DNA from: Mimachlamys varia | Lineage: Eukaryota > Mollusca > Bivalvia > Pectinida > Pectinidae | Direction: 5' to 3' | Length of the DNA stretch: 64,000 bases | NCBI GenBank assembly: GCA_947623455.1 | Contig: OX392545.1 | Location: 23,299,501-23,363,500 of the forward strand | Shown here: positions 35,101 through 45,200 of the stretch, piece by piece | Numbering within the stretch: position 1 is the first letter of the stretch | Layout: the number at the start of each line of letters is the position of its first letter | Position numbers and translations under genes: made by a program | Notes under the pieces: generated by a model | Told to the model about the DNA's origin: nothing | The model's database searches: none | Seen by the model: only the letters and a program-made list of their open reading frames with translations

Positions 35101-38100
35101 TGCAGGTGTTCCGGAAGATTAAGCGTCTACTGTTTCATCGACGACATCCGCCATGTAAATCTTTGATACATTCAAGTAAACACTAAGTTCTCAAAATGAG
35201 AACCGAGTATCATATTGTCAATCACAACAAGTAACGCTAGTTTAATTAACTAATACTAGAAGGTAAATAACCCACACTCCGTGTAATTGTATTACAAGAA
35301 AGCCCACCATTTAGCATACCATTTACCTCAAATGTCTGTGTTTATCAGTAAGTCTAGTTTTTTTTGGTAAATGTTTTGACCGTTTATCAATTTTTTAGTA
35401 TAGGAAATGGTCTCAGGACGTCTGTATTCGGTTGATAGGTCGTTTGGCCATTGATACGAAAAAGACGAGCCATCGTGATTTTTGACGACAACGAGCGGCA
35501 TTGTGGCCAAGCTTAATTATGTTTACTAAGTGTATCACTATTGAATATAACGGTGTATGACTATTCATTTTAAACATGCTTCAATCTTTAACTTCGCAGT
35601 TTGATTACTGAACATTTAAAACATTTTTGGTGTTGCGTTTTCATTGGTGCTCAGAATATTTATAAGATGTAATTGTAGATCGACCGTTGAAGTCGATTCG
35701 GCTACGCTATAAATTAATGGTGCTATTTGTTGAAATGACTATCAAAAATGAACCGGATATGATTTGTTTAGTACCAAGTCAAAGATGTGCAAGAGTGTAT
35801 GAGCCCTTTGTCTCGATTTAGAACTAGAGTGTTCGAACACGTTATTCACCCTGAAACGTTTTGGGATTATCTTGGTCAAAACATGATATTGCTGTTCGGT
35901 ATATCTCTGACTTCTTTTATTGCCCGAGAATATTTGCCTCGACATACTAAAGTACATTTTATATTTACATTTTCTAGTTTTGTTTGTTGACAGTTGTTTA
36001 CGGCGCGTGCCCGTCACCATGGAATATGGAGTTCCAGAGTTCCTGTTACATGGTTGTAACAGAAGCGAAACCTTGGGCGGAAGCTGATGTAATAATTTAA
36101 TTACATTTTAACCAGTGAACTATCGAAAATATATTCATTTTGTAAAAGTGATTTTTTTACACTGGTGAGAAATATTCCTTTTTCTAATTTCACCAATTAA
36201 AACATTGTTTACAAACGACAATGAGAAAATTTAAGAACTGCCCAGTAGTTTTTGCTATAAAAATGTAAAAAGCAAAATATCTAACAGTATCTTATTCTTC
36301 ACTAATACCAAATATATTTCACTTGTGTTGCTAACATACAGATACAGAATATTACTTGGTGAGACCAAGATGGCGACCACAAAACTTGCCCATAGTCTTC
36401 ATCAACCCTTATTTGATAAGCAGCTGGCTGTAGGAAGGAGATATACTGTATATATATTGGCCAAATTCCACGGTCCACTATATATATATATATATGCGGT
36501 ATGGGATGCGTCATAGAGTAGTTGTATTTATTTGTCGTGAAACCAAGACAGCTGTGTATGTGGACCTGTATTTGACATAAACAGCATAGTTGTGAAATCA
36601 ATAGCTCCCGTTGCATTCCATATTTCACCGCTTCAAATAATACATCGCCTATATGAAATACCAAGATTATTCAAATTCATTCACACGGACGAGAAGACTG
36701 ACGACTTTAAAATCCAAACATAGATCAAACTGACCAATGTAAGACTGACGGACAAACATAGGATGGACATGTTTTAATGCTACCGTTACGGTTTCCTCAT
36801 CGTCGGAAACCCACGATACACTTCTATGATGTTTGCTTACGCCAGAGAAGTGTACCATGGGTTTCCCTGTAACTTACAGAAGATGTTTTTGAGGGAGAGA
36901 AATTCTTTTTTAACAACAAGCAATCTTAGTAGGTAAAGGAATGAATTATGAAGTTTTGCTAACATGCTGCTGTATCATCAAACCCTCATCGAGCTAGAAC
37001 AAGTACGGGTTATGGGACCAATGAACTAGAACAAGTACGGGTTATGGGACCAATGAACTAGAACAAGTACGGTTTGTGTGACCAATGAACTAGAACAAGT
37101 ACGGTTTATGTGACCAATGAACTAGAACAGGTACGGTTTATGTGGCTAATGAACTAGAACAAGTACGGGTTATGGGACCAATGAACTAGAACAAATATGG
37201 TTTATGTGACCAATGAACTAGAACAAGTACGGTTTATGTGGCCAATCAACATTCTTTTTAGAGAGTGCCACTGAATCTCGGAAAAAGTCATACTTTTCCA
37301 CAATATAGTGTCTTTTGGTTATTTTACAGCGAAACTGTGGGCTTCATCATCCCAATGGTCACCTGGTTAAAATTCAATCAGCGGAGGAGCAAACCTTCCT
37401 AACAAACTACGTCAAAGCCCGCCAAGGTACTATTACAAGCTTTATATAAAGTATATTTTCTTATACAGAAAGATGACGTACACACACATATGCTGTACCT
37501 TTACAAAAGTCAAAGGGCAAATCTTAAGCTAAATGACTTTCCTTAATTTATGCTATGCTTTTCTATAGGGATGTTGAAGTTCAGGAAGCGTTGAGGAACC
37601 TGGGGCCTGACCAAGGATATGGCGCTAGTTAGACTCACGGGGGCTATGCATGGACCTATGTCATTATGAAATAATTATCTGGTAAGTATTTAACCTGTCT
37701 CGAATGTGACCCCTTCCCACTACTATATGTCTGTCCGTCACCGATATATATATAGTAGTGGAAGGGGTCACATTCGAGATAGGTTAAATTATTATCTAAC
37801 AATCATTTCATAGTGCCATAGGTCCGTGCCTAGCACCTGTGGTTGGACCACAGCATACTTGCCAACCCTCCCTTTTTAGGAGGGAGACTCTCGATTTTGG
37901 TTCCTAAAATGTTGCATTTTCAACTTGGGAATTTGCTTAACTATTCCTATTTTTAAAGATCTGATGATTTCATCTGAAAGAAGAGCTCAAAAGAAGCCAT
38001 TTAAAAGTGTTATATTTGCTCTGAATGTACTTCTATACATGTTATTTATGTTTTCAATTCTGAGCACGCGTAAGCTCCCCCATGGAAATTTCAAAAAGTT

Positions 38101-38562
38101 TGCAAGTATGCCACAGTTGCTTGAGTTTCTGTCAGTATAAAAAAAGTTTATATATATGGGAGGCTCATTTCACACATATATATTTATTATTTACTGACAG
38201 AAACTCAAGCAACTTTGGATGGACTGGACTCGTAAGCAGCGTTGTTGGTGAAACAACTTCAACGTGTTTGCTATGTTATTGTTGTGTTGATTTTTATGTT
38301 AATTGATATGTTAATTATGTATCTATTCCCCGCAGCACACCTAGCGGGAGAACTGTGGACTGACGGGACGGACGTGGAGGAACAGGGTGTGTTTGTATGG
38401 GACTACGGGTACGAACACTTCGTATATACCAACTGGAAACATGGAGAGCCTAACAACCAGGGTAACCACGAACACTGCGTGGAGTACGGGAAGTCGTACA
38501 ACTACCAGTGGAACGATATCCCGTGCGACAATCGCTACCAGTCCATCTGTGAATTCGAGTAG
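32170..38562 (+). CDS. Secreted C-type lectin, single CTLD, EPN type
   Basis: Four exons: 32170-32203, 35994-36088, 37330-37426 and 38336-38562. All borders are GT/AG and the phases are consistent (1, 0, 1). The product is 150 residues. A signal peptide, MDVKILLLLLPVVYGA, is split between exons 1 and 2, and the mature chain starts near Cys17. The rest is one C-type lectin domain with the full long-form cysteine set: C17-C29, C46-C147, C123-C139. GHLVKIQSAEEQTFL (53-67) is the typical CTLD helix-2 region. Carbohydrate/calcium site 2 shows EPN (113-115) and WND (134-136), which in known CTLDs predicts Ca2+-dependent mannose-type binding. There is no transmembrane segment or other domain. Such lectins serve in pattern recognition or mucosal binding in bivalves; the ligand here is inferred only. 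The start ATG follows a short 5' leader; TGACGTAA lies 46 bp upstream. Possible AATAAA signals are at 39733 and 40131. Confidence 0.93.
32432..32735. mobile_element. 'caatctgattaaaa' foldback MITE, copy 3, exact 9-bp duplication
   Basis: Ends 'caatctgattaaaatacag' and 'gatatgattttaatcagatt'. The 9 bases 'cataagtag' flank both sides (32423-32431, 32736-32744). Inside is the family hairpin 'catttcgtcac ... gtgacgaaatg'. It lies in lectin intron 1. Confidence 0.9.
33460..33990. repeat. Two-copy 140-bp repeat with (GTCC/TCTG) tract, Pearl-like fragment
   Basis: The block 'acaaatattatccgattttc' then 'cttgaaacttgg' and 'ttggcggagttatggcccct' is repeated twice (about 33590-33720 and 33722-33865) after a 'gtccgtccgtcc' tract. 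The design recalls the Pearl-like elements in this window but no terminal hairpin was found. Confidence 0.5.
34097..34203. repeat. 107-bp imperfect palindrome
   Basis: Arms 'aacaggcactagtctcgttt' and 'agacgaggctaatgcctgt' pair, as do 'acctataatat' and 'ataatattatagat', around 'aaacgagggttt'. It abuts the Tc1 relic. Confidence 0.75.
34198..34887 (-). pseudogene. Tc1/mariner transposase relic
   Basis: Fragments in shifting minus-strand frames follow transposase order. An N-terminal DNA-binding part (GRRHVTKAQQDKSIRLLLR, then ALTQRRCPTKF) spans 34600-34887. A diverged 'ISFNYKTPLATGNGNLTALW' stretch follows near 34395-34460, and a C-terminal end with SPIEHMW is at about 34205. Several frameshifts and stops break it, so it is dead. 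It lies in lectin intron 1, opposite to the gene. Confidence 0.8.
34864..34939. mobile_element. Minimal palindromic MITE ('catcgtcgg' family), copy 2
   Basis: Two arms 'catcgtcggcaacccacgat' and 'atcgtgggtttccgacgatg' almost touch, with only about 10 bp between inner ends. It is an internally deleted relative of 3514-3959. The flanks acctggata (left, 3 bp away) and acctgggta (right) suggest a 9-bp duplication. It sits at the start of the Tc1 relic. Confidence 0.75.
36797..36866. mobile_element. Minimal palindromic MITE ('catcgtcgg' family), copy 3
   Basis: Left 'catcgtcggaaacccacgat', right 'agaagtgtaccatgggtttc', with the right terminus lost. It lies in lectin intron 2. Confidence 0.65.
36993..37246. 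repeat. 32-bp minisatellite, about 8 copies
   Basis: The unit is 'gaactagaacaagtacgg' plus 'gttatgggaccaat', with a tgtgacc variant. It ends about 85 bp before lectin exon 3. Confidence 0.9.
37640..37840. mobile_element. Foldback MITE ('tctcgaatgtgacc' family), copy 2
   Basis: Arms gtctcgaatgtgacccctt and 'aaggggtcacattcgagata' pair around 'ccactactatat ... tatatatagtagtgg'. The outer arms 'ggacctatgtcattatgaaa' and 'catttcatagtgccataggt' also pair. Related to 31741-31925. Confidence 0.8.
38112..38214. mobile_element. 'cacagttgcttgag' MITE, shortened copy
   Basis: Ends cacagttgcttgagtttctg and 'cagaaactcaagcaact'. About 40 bp of the central hairpin found in the other copies is missing. It lies in lectin intron 3. 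Confidence 0.8.
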
Positions 38563-38587
38563 GTTTCTATGATACCTTCGTGTAAGC

Positions 38588-38625
38588 GGAGACGTATAAA
38601 GCCAGAGCTCTGGCTCTATACGTCT
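38588..38625. repeat. Perfect hairpin in lectin 3' flank
   Basis: 'agacgtataaagccagag' pairs with ctctggctctatacgtct (one internal mismatch). It lies 26 bp after the lectin stop codon, so it may be in the 3' UTR. Confidence 0.75.
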
Positions 38626-38650
38626 CTGGCGCAAGTAGACGTTATCCATC

Positions 38651-39669
38651 CAATCTGATTAAAATCATATCTTGATCTCCGCGCTATGGTGGCTGATTTC
38701 TGCCATCTCGCCTTTTCGCGTAATTTTTTACGCGAAAAGGCGCAAAGGCGAGAAAATGAATACGAAAAGGCGAGAAAATGAAAACGAAAAGGCGCAGATT
38801 GCTCTTGAAAAAATCTCGCCTTTTCGTGTTATTTTTCTCGCCTTTTTGTCTTTTCGCCTTTTCGTGTAGCTTAAAATATTATAAAATTTACGCGAAATTC
38901 CGCCGAACGGCGGGTTGTCGCCCCTTTCAGTACGCGAAAACCAGCGGGTTGTCGCCTTTTTTCAGTACGCCTTCTTAACTACGCGAACACCCGCCTTTCT
39001 CGCCTTTTTGCCTTTTTGTGTAGCTTAAAATATTTAAAAAAATGTATGCGAAAACCCGCCGAACGGCGGGTTGTCGCCTTTTTCAGTAAGCGAAAACCAG
39101 CTTGTTGTCGCCTTTTTCAGTACGCGAAAACCCGCCGACCGGCAGGTTTTCGCATTCCGTCTTAACTACGCGAAAACCCGCCGACCGGCAGGTTTTCGCA
39201 TTCCTTCTTAACTACGCGAAAACTCGCCGTACGGCGGGTTTTTCGCCAAATAAAATTTTTACGGGTTTTCACCTTCTTCATTACGCGAAAACCCGCCGAA
39301 CGGCGGTTTTCGCCTTATTTAATTTACGCGAAATCCGCCTTGTTAATTTTTTACAAGGTGAAAACCCGCCGTTCGACGGGTTTTCGCGTACTGAAGAAGG
39401 CGACAACCCGCCGTTCGGCGGGTTTTCGCGTAAATTCCATGATATTATAAGCTACACGAAAAGGCGAAAAGGCGAGAAAAATATCACGAAAATGCGAGAT
39501 TTTTTCAAGAACAAACGGCGCCTTTTCGTGTTCATTTTCTCGCCTGTTCGCCTTTTCGAGTAATACTTACAAGGCGAAAACCTGCCGAACCATACCGCGC
39601 CGTTCCGTAAACCGTTCTCTGCTGTGTTAAGACGGAGTGAGAACAAGGATCTGTATTTTAATCATATTG
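38651..39669. mobile_element. 'caatctgattaaaa' MITE carrying a GC-rich nested-palindrome cargo
   Basis: The ends are those of the 'caatctgattaaaa' family (38651 and 39669). The flanks ttatccatc and ttttccatt look like a decayed 9-bp duplication. Only the outer 50-70 bp match the family. The interior (about 38705-39600) is unlike its surroundings: many copies of 'acgcgaaaacccgccg' and 'cggcgggttttcgcg', forming local hairpins. Those sit inside a second inverted repeat of 'gaaaaggcgagaaaa'-type blocks (38700-38880 against 39450-39560). It lies less than 100 bp after the lectin stop. Confidence 0.8.
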
Positions 39670-39742
39670 TTTTCCATTATAATCTGTTCAATGTATTTAT
39701 ATGGCTTAGAATAATAGGAAAGACAAAGAAAAAATAAATGTA

Positions 39743-39934
39743 TTAACCTCGATATCCAGGGTAACTAACTTTTGCTACTTTTAAAGTTTTGACTTGGCCA
39801 TTCACAAATAACATCATGAAAAATGAAGTCATGCGGGCAGAGCTATTTACTAATAAAAAGTTTGAAAAGTATTGAGCACTCTTGCTGGTAGAATACCGTC
39901 GTGATAATTTTAACTTGAAAAATACAGAGGCCAT
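39743..39934 (-). CDS. Possible small ORF, 63 residues, unknown
   Basis: The frame starts in a good Kozak context (aaaatggcc) and gives a basic, Ser-rich start (MASVFFKLKLSRRYSTSKS) that could be a mitochondrial presequence, a hydrophobic middle (TSFFMMLFVNG) and the end KVSYPGYRG. I do not recognise it. It is short and lies between a MITE and a satellite, so it may be chance; it could also be exon 1 of an unseen gene. Confidence 0.2.
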   Translation of the reverse strand: MASVFFKLKLSRRYSTSKSAQYFSNFLLVNSSARMTSFFMMLFVNGQVKTLKVAKVSYPGYRG

Positions 39935-40207
39935 TTTAACGTTCTCAATTTGAAAATTATTTATGAAATGTGAGTAGGAGCGACACTCAAACTAAGATGT
40001 TTTCTGTGAGAGTATCGGTACATTACGGTTAAAAATGTATTAATGAACAAAAATGCTTAATAATTATCATTTGTTTTATATTACAGGAAAACTATATGAA
40101 TTTAAACAGCCTACCAAAACTTACAACAGCAATAAAGACTTTTACAGAAAGAAGACACTTTTGAGTTCCTGTATTTTTTTCTATTTCATTTGAGTTCCAT
40201 TTTTATC

Positions 40208-40935
40208 TTTGTGTTGACGTTATTATATTTCGTACATGTCTGTTGACACTAGGTTACACTGTATTGTGTCAATACTGTATCCCCGGATGTTGACACATAT
40301 ATACTTTGTCCTTGTTTTGACACTGGAATACACTTAGTTTGTCAAAACTTTGTCCCTGTATGTTGACACTAATATACTATGTCCTTGTTTTGACACTGGA
40401 ATACACTTAGTTTGTCAAAACTTTGTCCCTGTATGTTGACACTAACATACTTTGTCATTGCTTTGACACTTTTTGTCAATTCTTTGTCACTGTATTTTAA
40501 AACTTATATACTTTGTCCTTGTTTTGACACTGGAATACACTGTGTTTTGCCAATACTTTGTCCCTGTATGTTGACACACAGTTGCTTGAGTTTCTGTCAG
40601 TAAATAATAAATATATATGTGTGAAATGAGCCCCCCATTACAGTAATCCATTACATTCTGTAATGGGCCGCGGCTCCATATAAATAACCATTTTTTCATA
40701 CTGACAGAAACTAAAGAAGCTGTGGTTGACACTAATATACTTTGTCCTTGTTTTGACATTAATGTACTTTTCCTGGTTTTGACACTGGAATACACTGTAT
40801 TTTGTCCCTGTATGTCGTTACTAGTTTACTTTATCTTGGTTTTGACACTGGAATACTCTGTATTTTGTCAATACTTTGTCCGTGTATATGTTGACACCAA
40901 CATACTTTGTCCTTGTTTTTTTTTACCTTTTTACC
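40208..40935. repeat. Degenerate tandem repeat built on 'tgacac...tactttgtcc'
   Basis: About eight diverged units of 70-100 bp, each with 'tgttgacactaatatacttt', 'gtccttgttttgacactgga' and 'atacactgtattttgtcaa' elements. A MITE interrupts it at 40577-40724. Confidence 0.85.
40577..40724. mobile_element. 148-bp 'cacagttgcttgag' MITE with 7-bp duplication
   Basis: Ends cacagttgcttgagtttctg and aactaaagaagctgtg. The 7 bases 'gttgaca' flank both sides (40570-40576, 40725-40731). Inside, 'cattacagtaatccattaca' forms a hairpin. Removing the element restores a normal repeat unit of the host satellite. Confidence 0.88.
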
Positions 40936-40990
40936 AGAAATAAGTTCCTGAACATCTGTTTTTTAAAAGGAAGTATTGTTGTCTTCATTT

Positions 40991-41311
40991 CAATCTGATT
41001 AAAATGCAAACCCTACTTCTCACTCTGTTACATAAGGATCTGACAACATCCCATGTTCTGGTGACCTCTCGCATGAACCAATCGAATTTCCGCTTCCAGA
41101 TATTTAAATGTGAATGTTTGTGGATGAAAAGACTTGCATACATCACAACAAGCTGACATATTGTGACGAAATGACTTACTGCTGATGGCAGTGTCAACTG
41201 TCATCGATTAAAATTATATTAGAGTGTGACCTAAAGAGACGACAAAGGTCATCAGAACATGACCTCTTATGGGATGTTGTCAGATGGAGAGATAATGGGG
41301 TAATCAGACTG
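40991..41311. mobile_element. 'caatctgattaaaa' foldback MITE, copy 4
   Basis: Ends 'caatctgattaaaatgcaaa' and 'ggggtaatcagactg'. The arms 'ggatctgacaacatcccatg' and 'atgggatgttgtcagat' pair. Confidence 0.75.
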
Positions 41312-41807
41312 TCTGAAATTGAATTCAGAAATAAAGCAGTGCTGCTTTCACAAAACATTTCACATCCTGTCCCTGTAAGGTATGGGACAAGTTTCAATGG
41401 AGAGGAAAGTTCATATATATCTTTTTTAATTAATTTAGATAAATGAGTTACAGTTGAGATTGTCTGATGTGATTTTCCAAGGGACCTCTACAAAAAAGTC
41501 ACATAAGACAGGGAGTCGCTTAAGACAGTCTCGACTATTGTTGGAAAACTTTTGTTGAAAAACACATAAGTGTTATAGGAACTATTCTATGTTTGTAGAT
41601 TTGACAGGGCAAATTGTGCAATGGCATACTAACGGAGATCACAAATATATAGGTAATGAAAGATATATGAAAAGTTTCATATTCATTGCACTACTTTTTA
41701 ACTGTCCACAAAAAAACTCATTTCAAAGATGAACAATCTGATACTTCATTTGAAAAATTAAAAATTCCGTTAGGTGAAATGAAAAAAAAATCAATTTTGA
41801 TGTATTT

Positions 41808-41963
41808 AAGGATTAACTTGAATTTATTTTTTATGTTATGGGGTATAACACAAAAAATGGAGTGTACTCTAAATGAACCGCGAAGCGGTTTATAATGAGA
41901 GTACACTCTGGTTTTTTGTGTTATAACCCCATAACATAAAAAATAAATTCAAGTTAATCCTTA
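41808..41963. repeat. 156-bp near-perfect palindrome
   Basis: Arms of about 70 bp pair almost without error: 'taaggattaacttgaattta' on the left, 'taaattcaagttaatcctta' on the right, and tggagtgtactct against 'agagtacactct' near the centre at about 41886. It lies in the 3' flank of INTS10. Confidence 0.9.
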
Positions 41964-42157
41964 TAATTTAATCTATACCCTGCAAAAATTTACTTTATCG
42001 ATGGACTCTTTTCTCTTACAAATTAATACGCTGCTGCATCAGCCAATCAAAAGCAACGTTATAAACGGCGACGTCAATTTTTACGTTATGGGCTGATAAT
42101 ATAATTTTTGAACCAATGAAAAAGCTTGTTTCAAACAAGATTAAATTATTTGATAAT

Positions 42158-42163
42158 TTTATT
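42158..42163 (-). terminator. INTS10: Polyadenylation signal AATAAA of INTS10
   Basis: AATAAA on the minus strand, 88 nt after the INTS10 stop codon and the first such hexamer downstream. Confidence 0.55.
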
Positions 42164-42250
42164 ACAAATATACCCCCTCCCCCTAGGGCACTATTCCAGC
42201 CCCACGGACACTACCCTCCCCCCGGGGCACTATTCCAGCCCCTCGGACAG

Positions 42251-45200
42251 TCACACACTCTTGATGATCTGCTGCGTCTCCTCTAACAGGAAGCTACGGA
42301 TCAGGTTATCGATACTCTCCTCAGACCGCGCCACTTGTTTCTCCATTGTGTGTTTAAAGTCCTCCTTCACGTTCTTGTTGACACCCCGTGTTACTGTTCT
42401 CTGTCTGTAATACAATATACAGGGATCATTTTGGGGCAAGATTTTGGGATTTTTACCCATGTTTTTCCTGAAAATCTCATTTAAATTTTAAAATATTATT
42501 ACTTTATATAGAAAATCTCATAGAAATTTTACTAATCTCATAAAATCCCTCAAATTCTCCCATAGGTTTTAAGAGCCAGAGTTATCCCTGAATATATACA
42601 TCTTACTTCACACATACATCTGGCAGCCATAGTGAAGTTGATCACGTTACTGACCCGTTCATGCATGTCATACTGCATGTCACAACAAATAAATGACCTC
42701 TTAATGGTCATGTCCTAAATGAATTACCTATTTATGATTATGAGGTCATGTAGTTATGTCAAAATGAATTACCTCTTTAAGATGTCATATGGTTATGTTA
42801 AAAATGAATGACCTCTATAAGACGTCATATGGTCATGTCAAAAATGAGTTACTTCTTTATGACTCATATGATTGTCACTATTGAAAATTGTGTCATAGAG
42901 AAATGAAATGTAAAGTTTTGGTGTATTTTCTCATGAATATAAGTTTTGTGATGAACAGAATCTTACACTCGTGTCTGTAATATGGATTTTATTAAACTTA
43001 CTGAGTGATGGCCTTGGTACTGACGGGAAGGATGTCCAGTGAAACTTTACCACCTTCCTGTGTCTTCAGAAACGCAAACTCCTCCAAAATATCAATGTCT
43101 TTTAAAGTTAAGGGACGTCAACAACAGGCTTTATGAAGGTTACAAAAATAAATCTAAGTTAGTGTAAACCAACTCATTTTCATGCACGGCAACTTAATTT
43201 CGAATTTCCATTTGAAATAGTTAAGTTAAGTTAAGTGAAAGGGAAAGTGAAATGAATTTTTTTTTAAGCGATTTAATTTTGCGATAAATATGGTCATAAA
43301 TCCTATGTACAGTAAGTGCCGTATAATACTACTACAGTTGGCTTACCTCTGATTGAAAGTATTTTGCGGCAATTAATTTTGGCTAATTTGAATATGCTGC
43401 AAAATAAGTGAAAATTAATCGCACGCTAAAAATAAGTTGGTTTACAGAAGTCCTACAATATATGTATCTGATAGAAACACAACCATAAAGATATATTTCA
43501 TCTCAATGTTATTTGTCCATGTGATCTGTCTTTCATATTAAGAACATATCTGACTAACTCTGGTACCAGGTAACTTGGGCCAATATTCATGAATTAAACC
43601 ATTTTCATGCTCAAATTAAGATTTTGTGACCAATTCTTTATTCTGATAATAAATTAATAAGAATCCCAGTGCTCACATTAAAGGCCCAATATACGTAACT
43701 TTAGGAAATTTTTCGTGATTCTGAAAAATTCTGAAAACAATTCATTTGATAACCATGCAAAGATAAGCATAAAACGAAGTAAATCTGAGTGGTAACTAAC
43801 AAGAAACGCTTGACACAAAAATCCAAAGAATTGAAATTAATTCAGGTGTAGCCCACTTCATCAACAAGCCGAAGTTAGAAGACAGTTCAAAATGGATGCG
43901 TGTTTACAAATACCAAATTTTAACTCCTGCTGTACCGGTAACCGCGTAAGAATTTAGTTTGAATATTGCTGATATCAGTTCATCTTAACTAAATATGTAA
44001 ATATAAAAAGTTATAAGACTTGATTTTCGCTTCAAGTTTTGCCGAAAGTTACGTATATTTGGCCTTTAAGGAAAAATTCTGTGTCGCCATCTGGTTTTGC
44101 TAGGAAAATTTTATGTCGCCGAACTGAGATTTGATGTCGCCGGATTTTGGTGAACGCAGTCATATTTAGATAATGTTGCTAACAACTTTAAGATTTTCCT
44201 CCCCATCATTTTATATAAAACCATTTTTAAAATCATTTCATAAATGCCAATAATTGAATAAGGTCCTCAGACAAAACAACACATTTAATTTTCAGCACAT
44301 TTGTATTTGCCTTTTCCAGAAATAGATACTACTGACAGTACTGTGTTGTTATCATTTTCTTCTGGTTTTCTTTTTCTGTCGATTCTCTTAACAAAATTAC
44401 TCATGTCCAACAGTTTAAGATACGTTTTTTAAAGTCAGCATGTCAAGAACAACAAACAAACACAAGCTCTAATGAGCTTTTATTACCGGCGTAGTCAAGT
44501 CTTTTTGCAAGTGTCGCAACTTTGTTATCAACTCATCAATATTTATTGACCTTAACTTAGCTAATTTGGGTTAAAATGTCAGTCATTTTTTGGGGGAATG
44601 TTGTCAAAAACAAACATCACTTGGTGTAAAAGTGTGCAGGGCCTAGTGCAGAACGGTGTGGTTTAAAACATCTAAAACTGTAGGAGTACTGCCTTGTGCT
44701 GTTGTAATTTCCTATATCTGACAGTGACTCTGTCTTGTGCTGTATGTAATTTCCTATATCTGACAGTGACTCTGTCTTGTGCTGTATGTAATTTCCTATA
44801 TCTGACAGTGACTCTGTCTTGTGCTGTATGTAATTTCCTATATCTGACCGTGACTCTGCCTTGTGCTGTATGTAATTTCCTATATCTGACAGTGACTCTG
44901 CCTTGTGCTGTATGTAATTTCCTATATCTGACAGTGACTCTGCCTTGTGCTGTATGTAATTTCCTATATCTGACAGTGACTCTGCCTTGTGCTGTATGTA
45001 ATTTCCTATATCTGACAGTGACTCTGCCTTGTGCTGTATGTAATTTCCTATATCTGACAGTGACTCTGCCTTGTGCTGTATGTAATTTCCTATATCTGAC
45101 AGTGACTCTGCCTTGTGCTGTGTGTAATTTCCTATATCTGACAGTGACTCTGCCTTGTGCTGTATGTAATTTCCTATATCTGACAGTGACTCTGCCTTGT

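Noticed and set aside
35328..35510. 60-residue minus frame starting at a TTG
   Set aside because: No ATG in good context, no recognisable domain, inside a lectin intron.
39102..39563. 153-residue open frame
   Set aside because: It runs through the palindromic GC-rich cargo and reads repeats of the hairpin arms.
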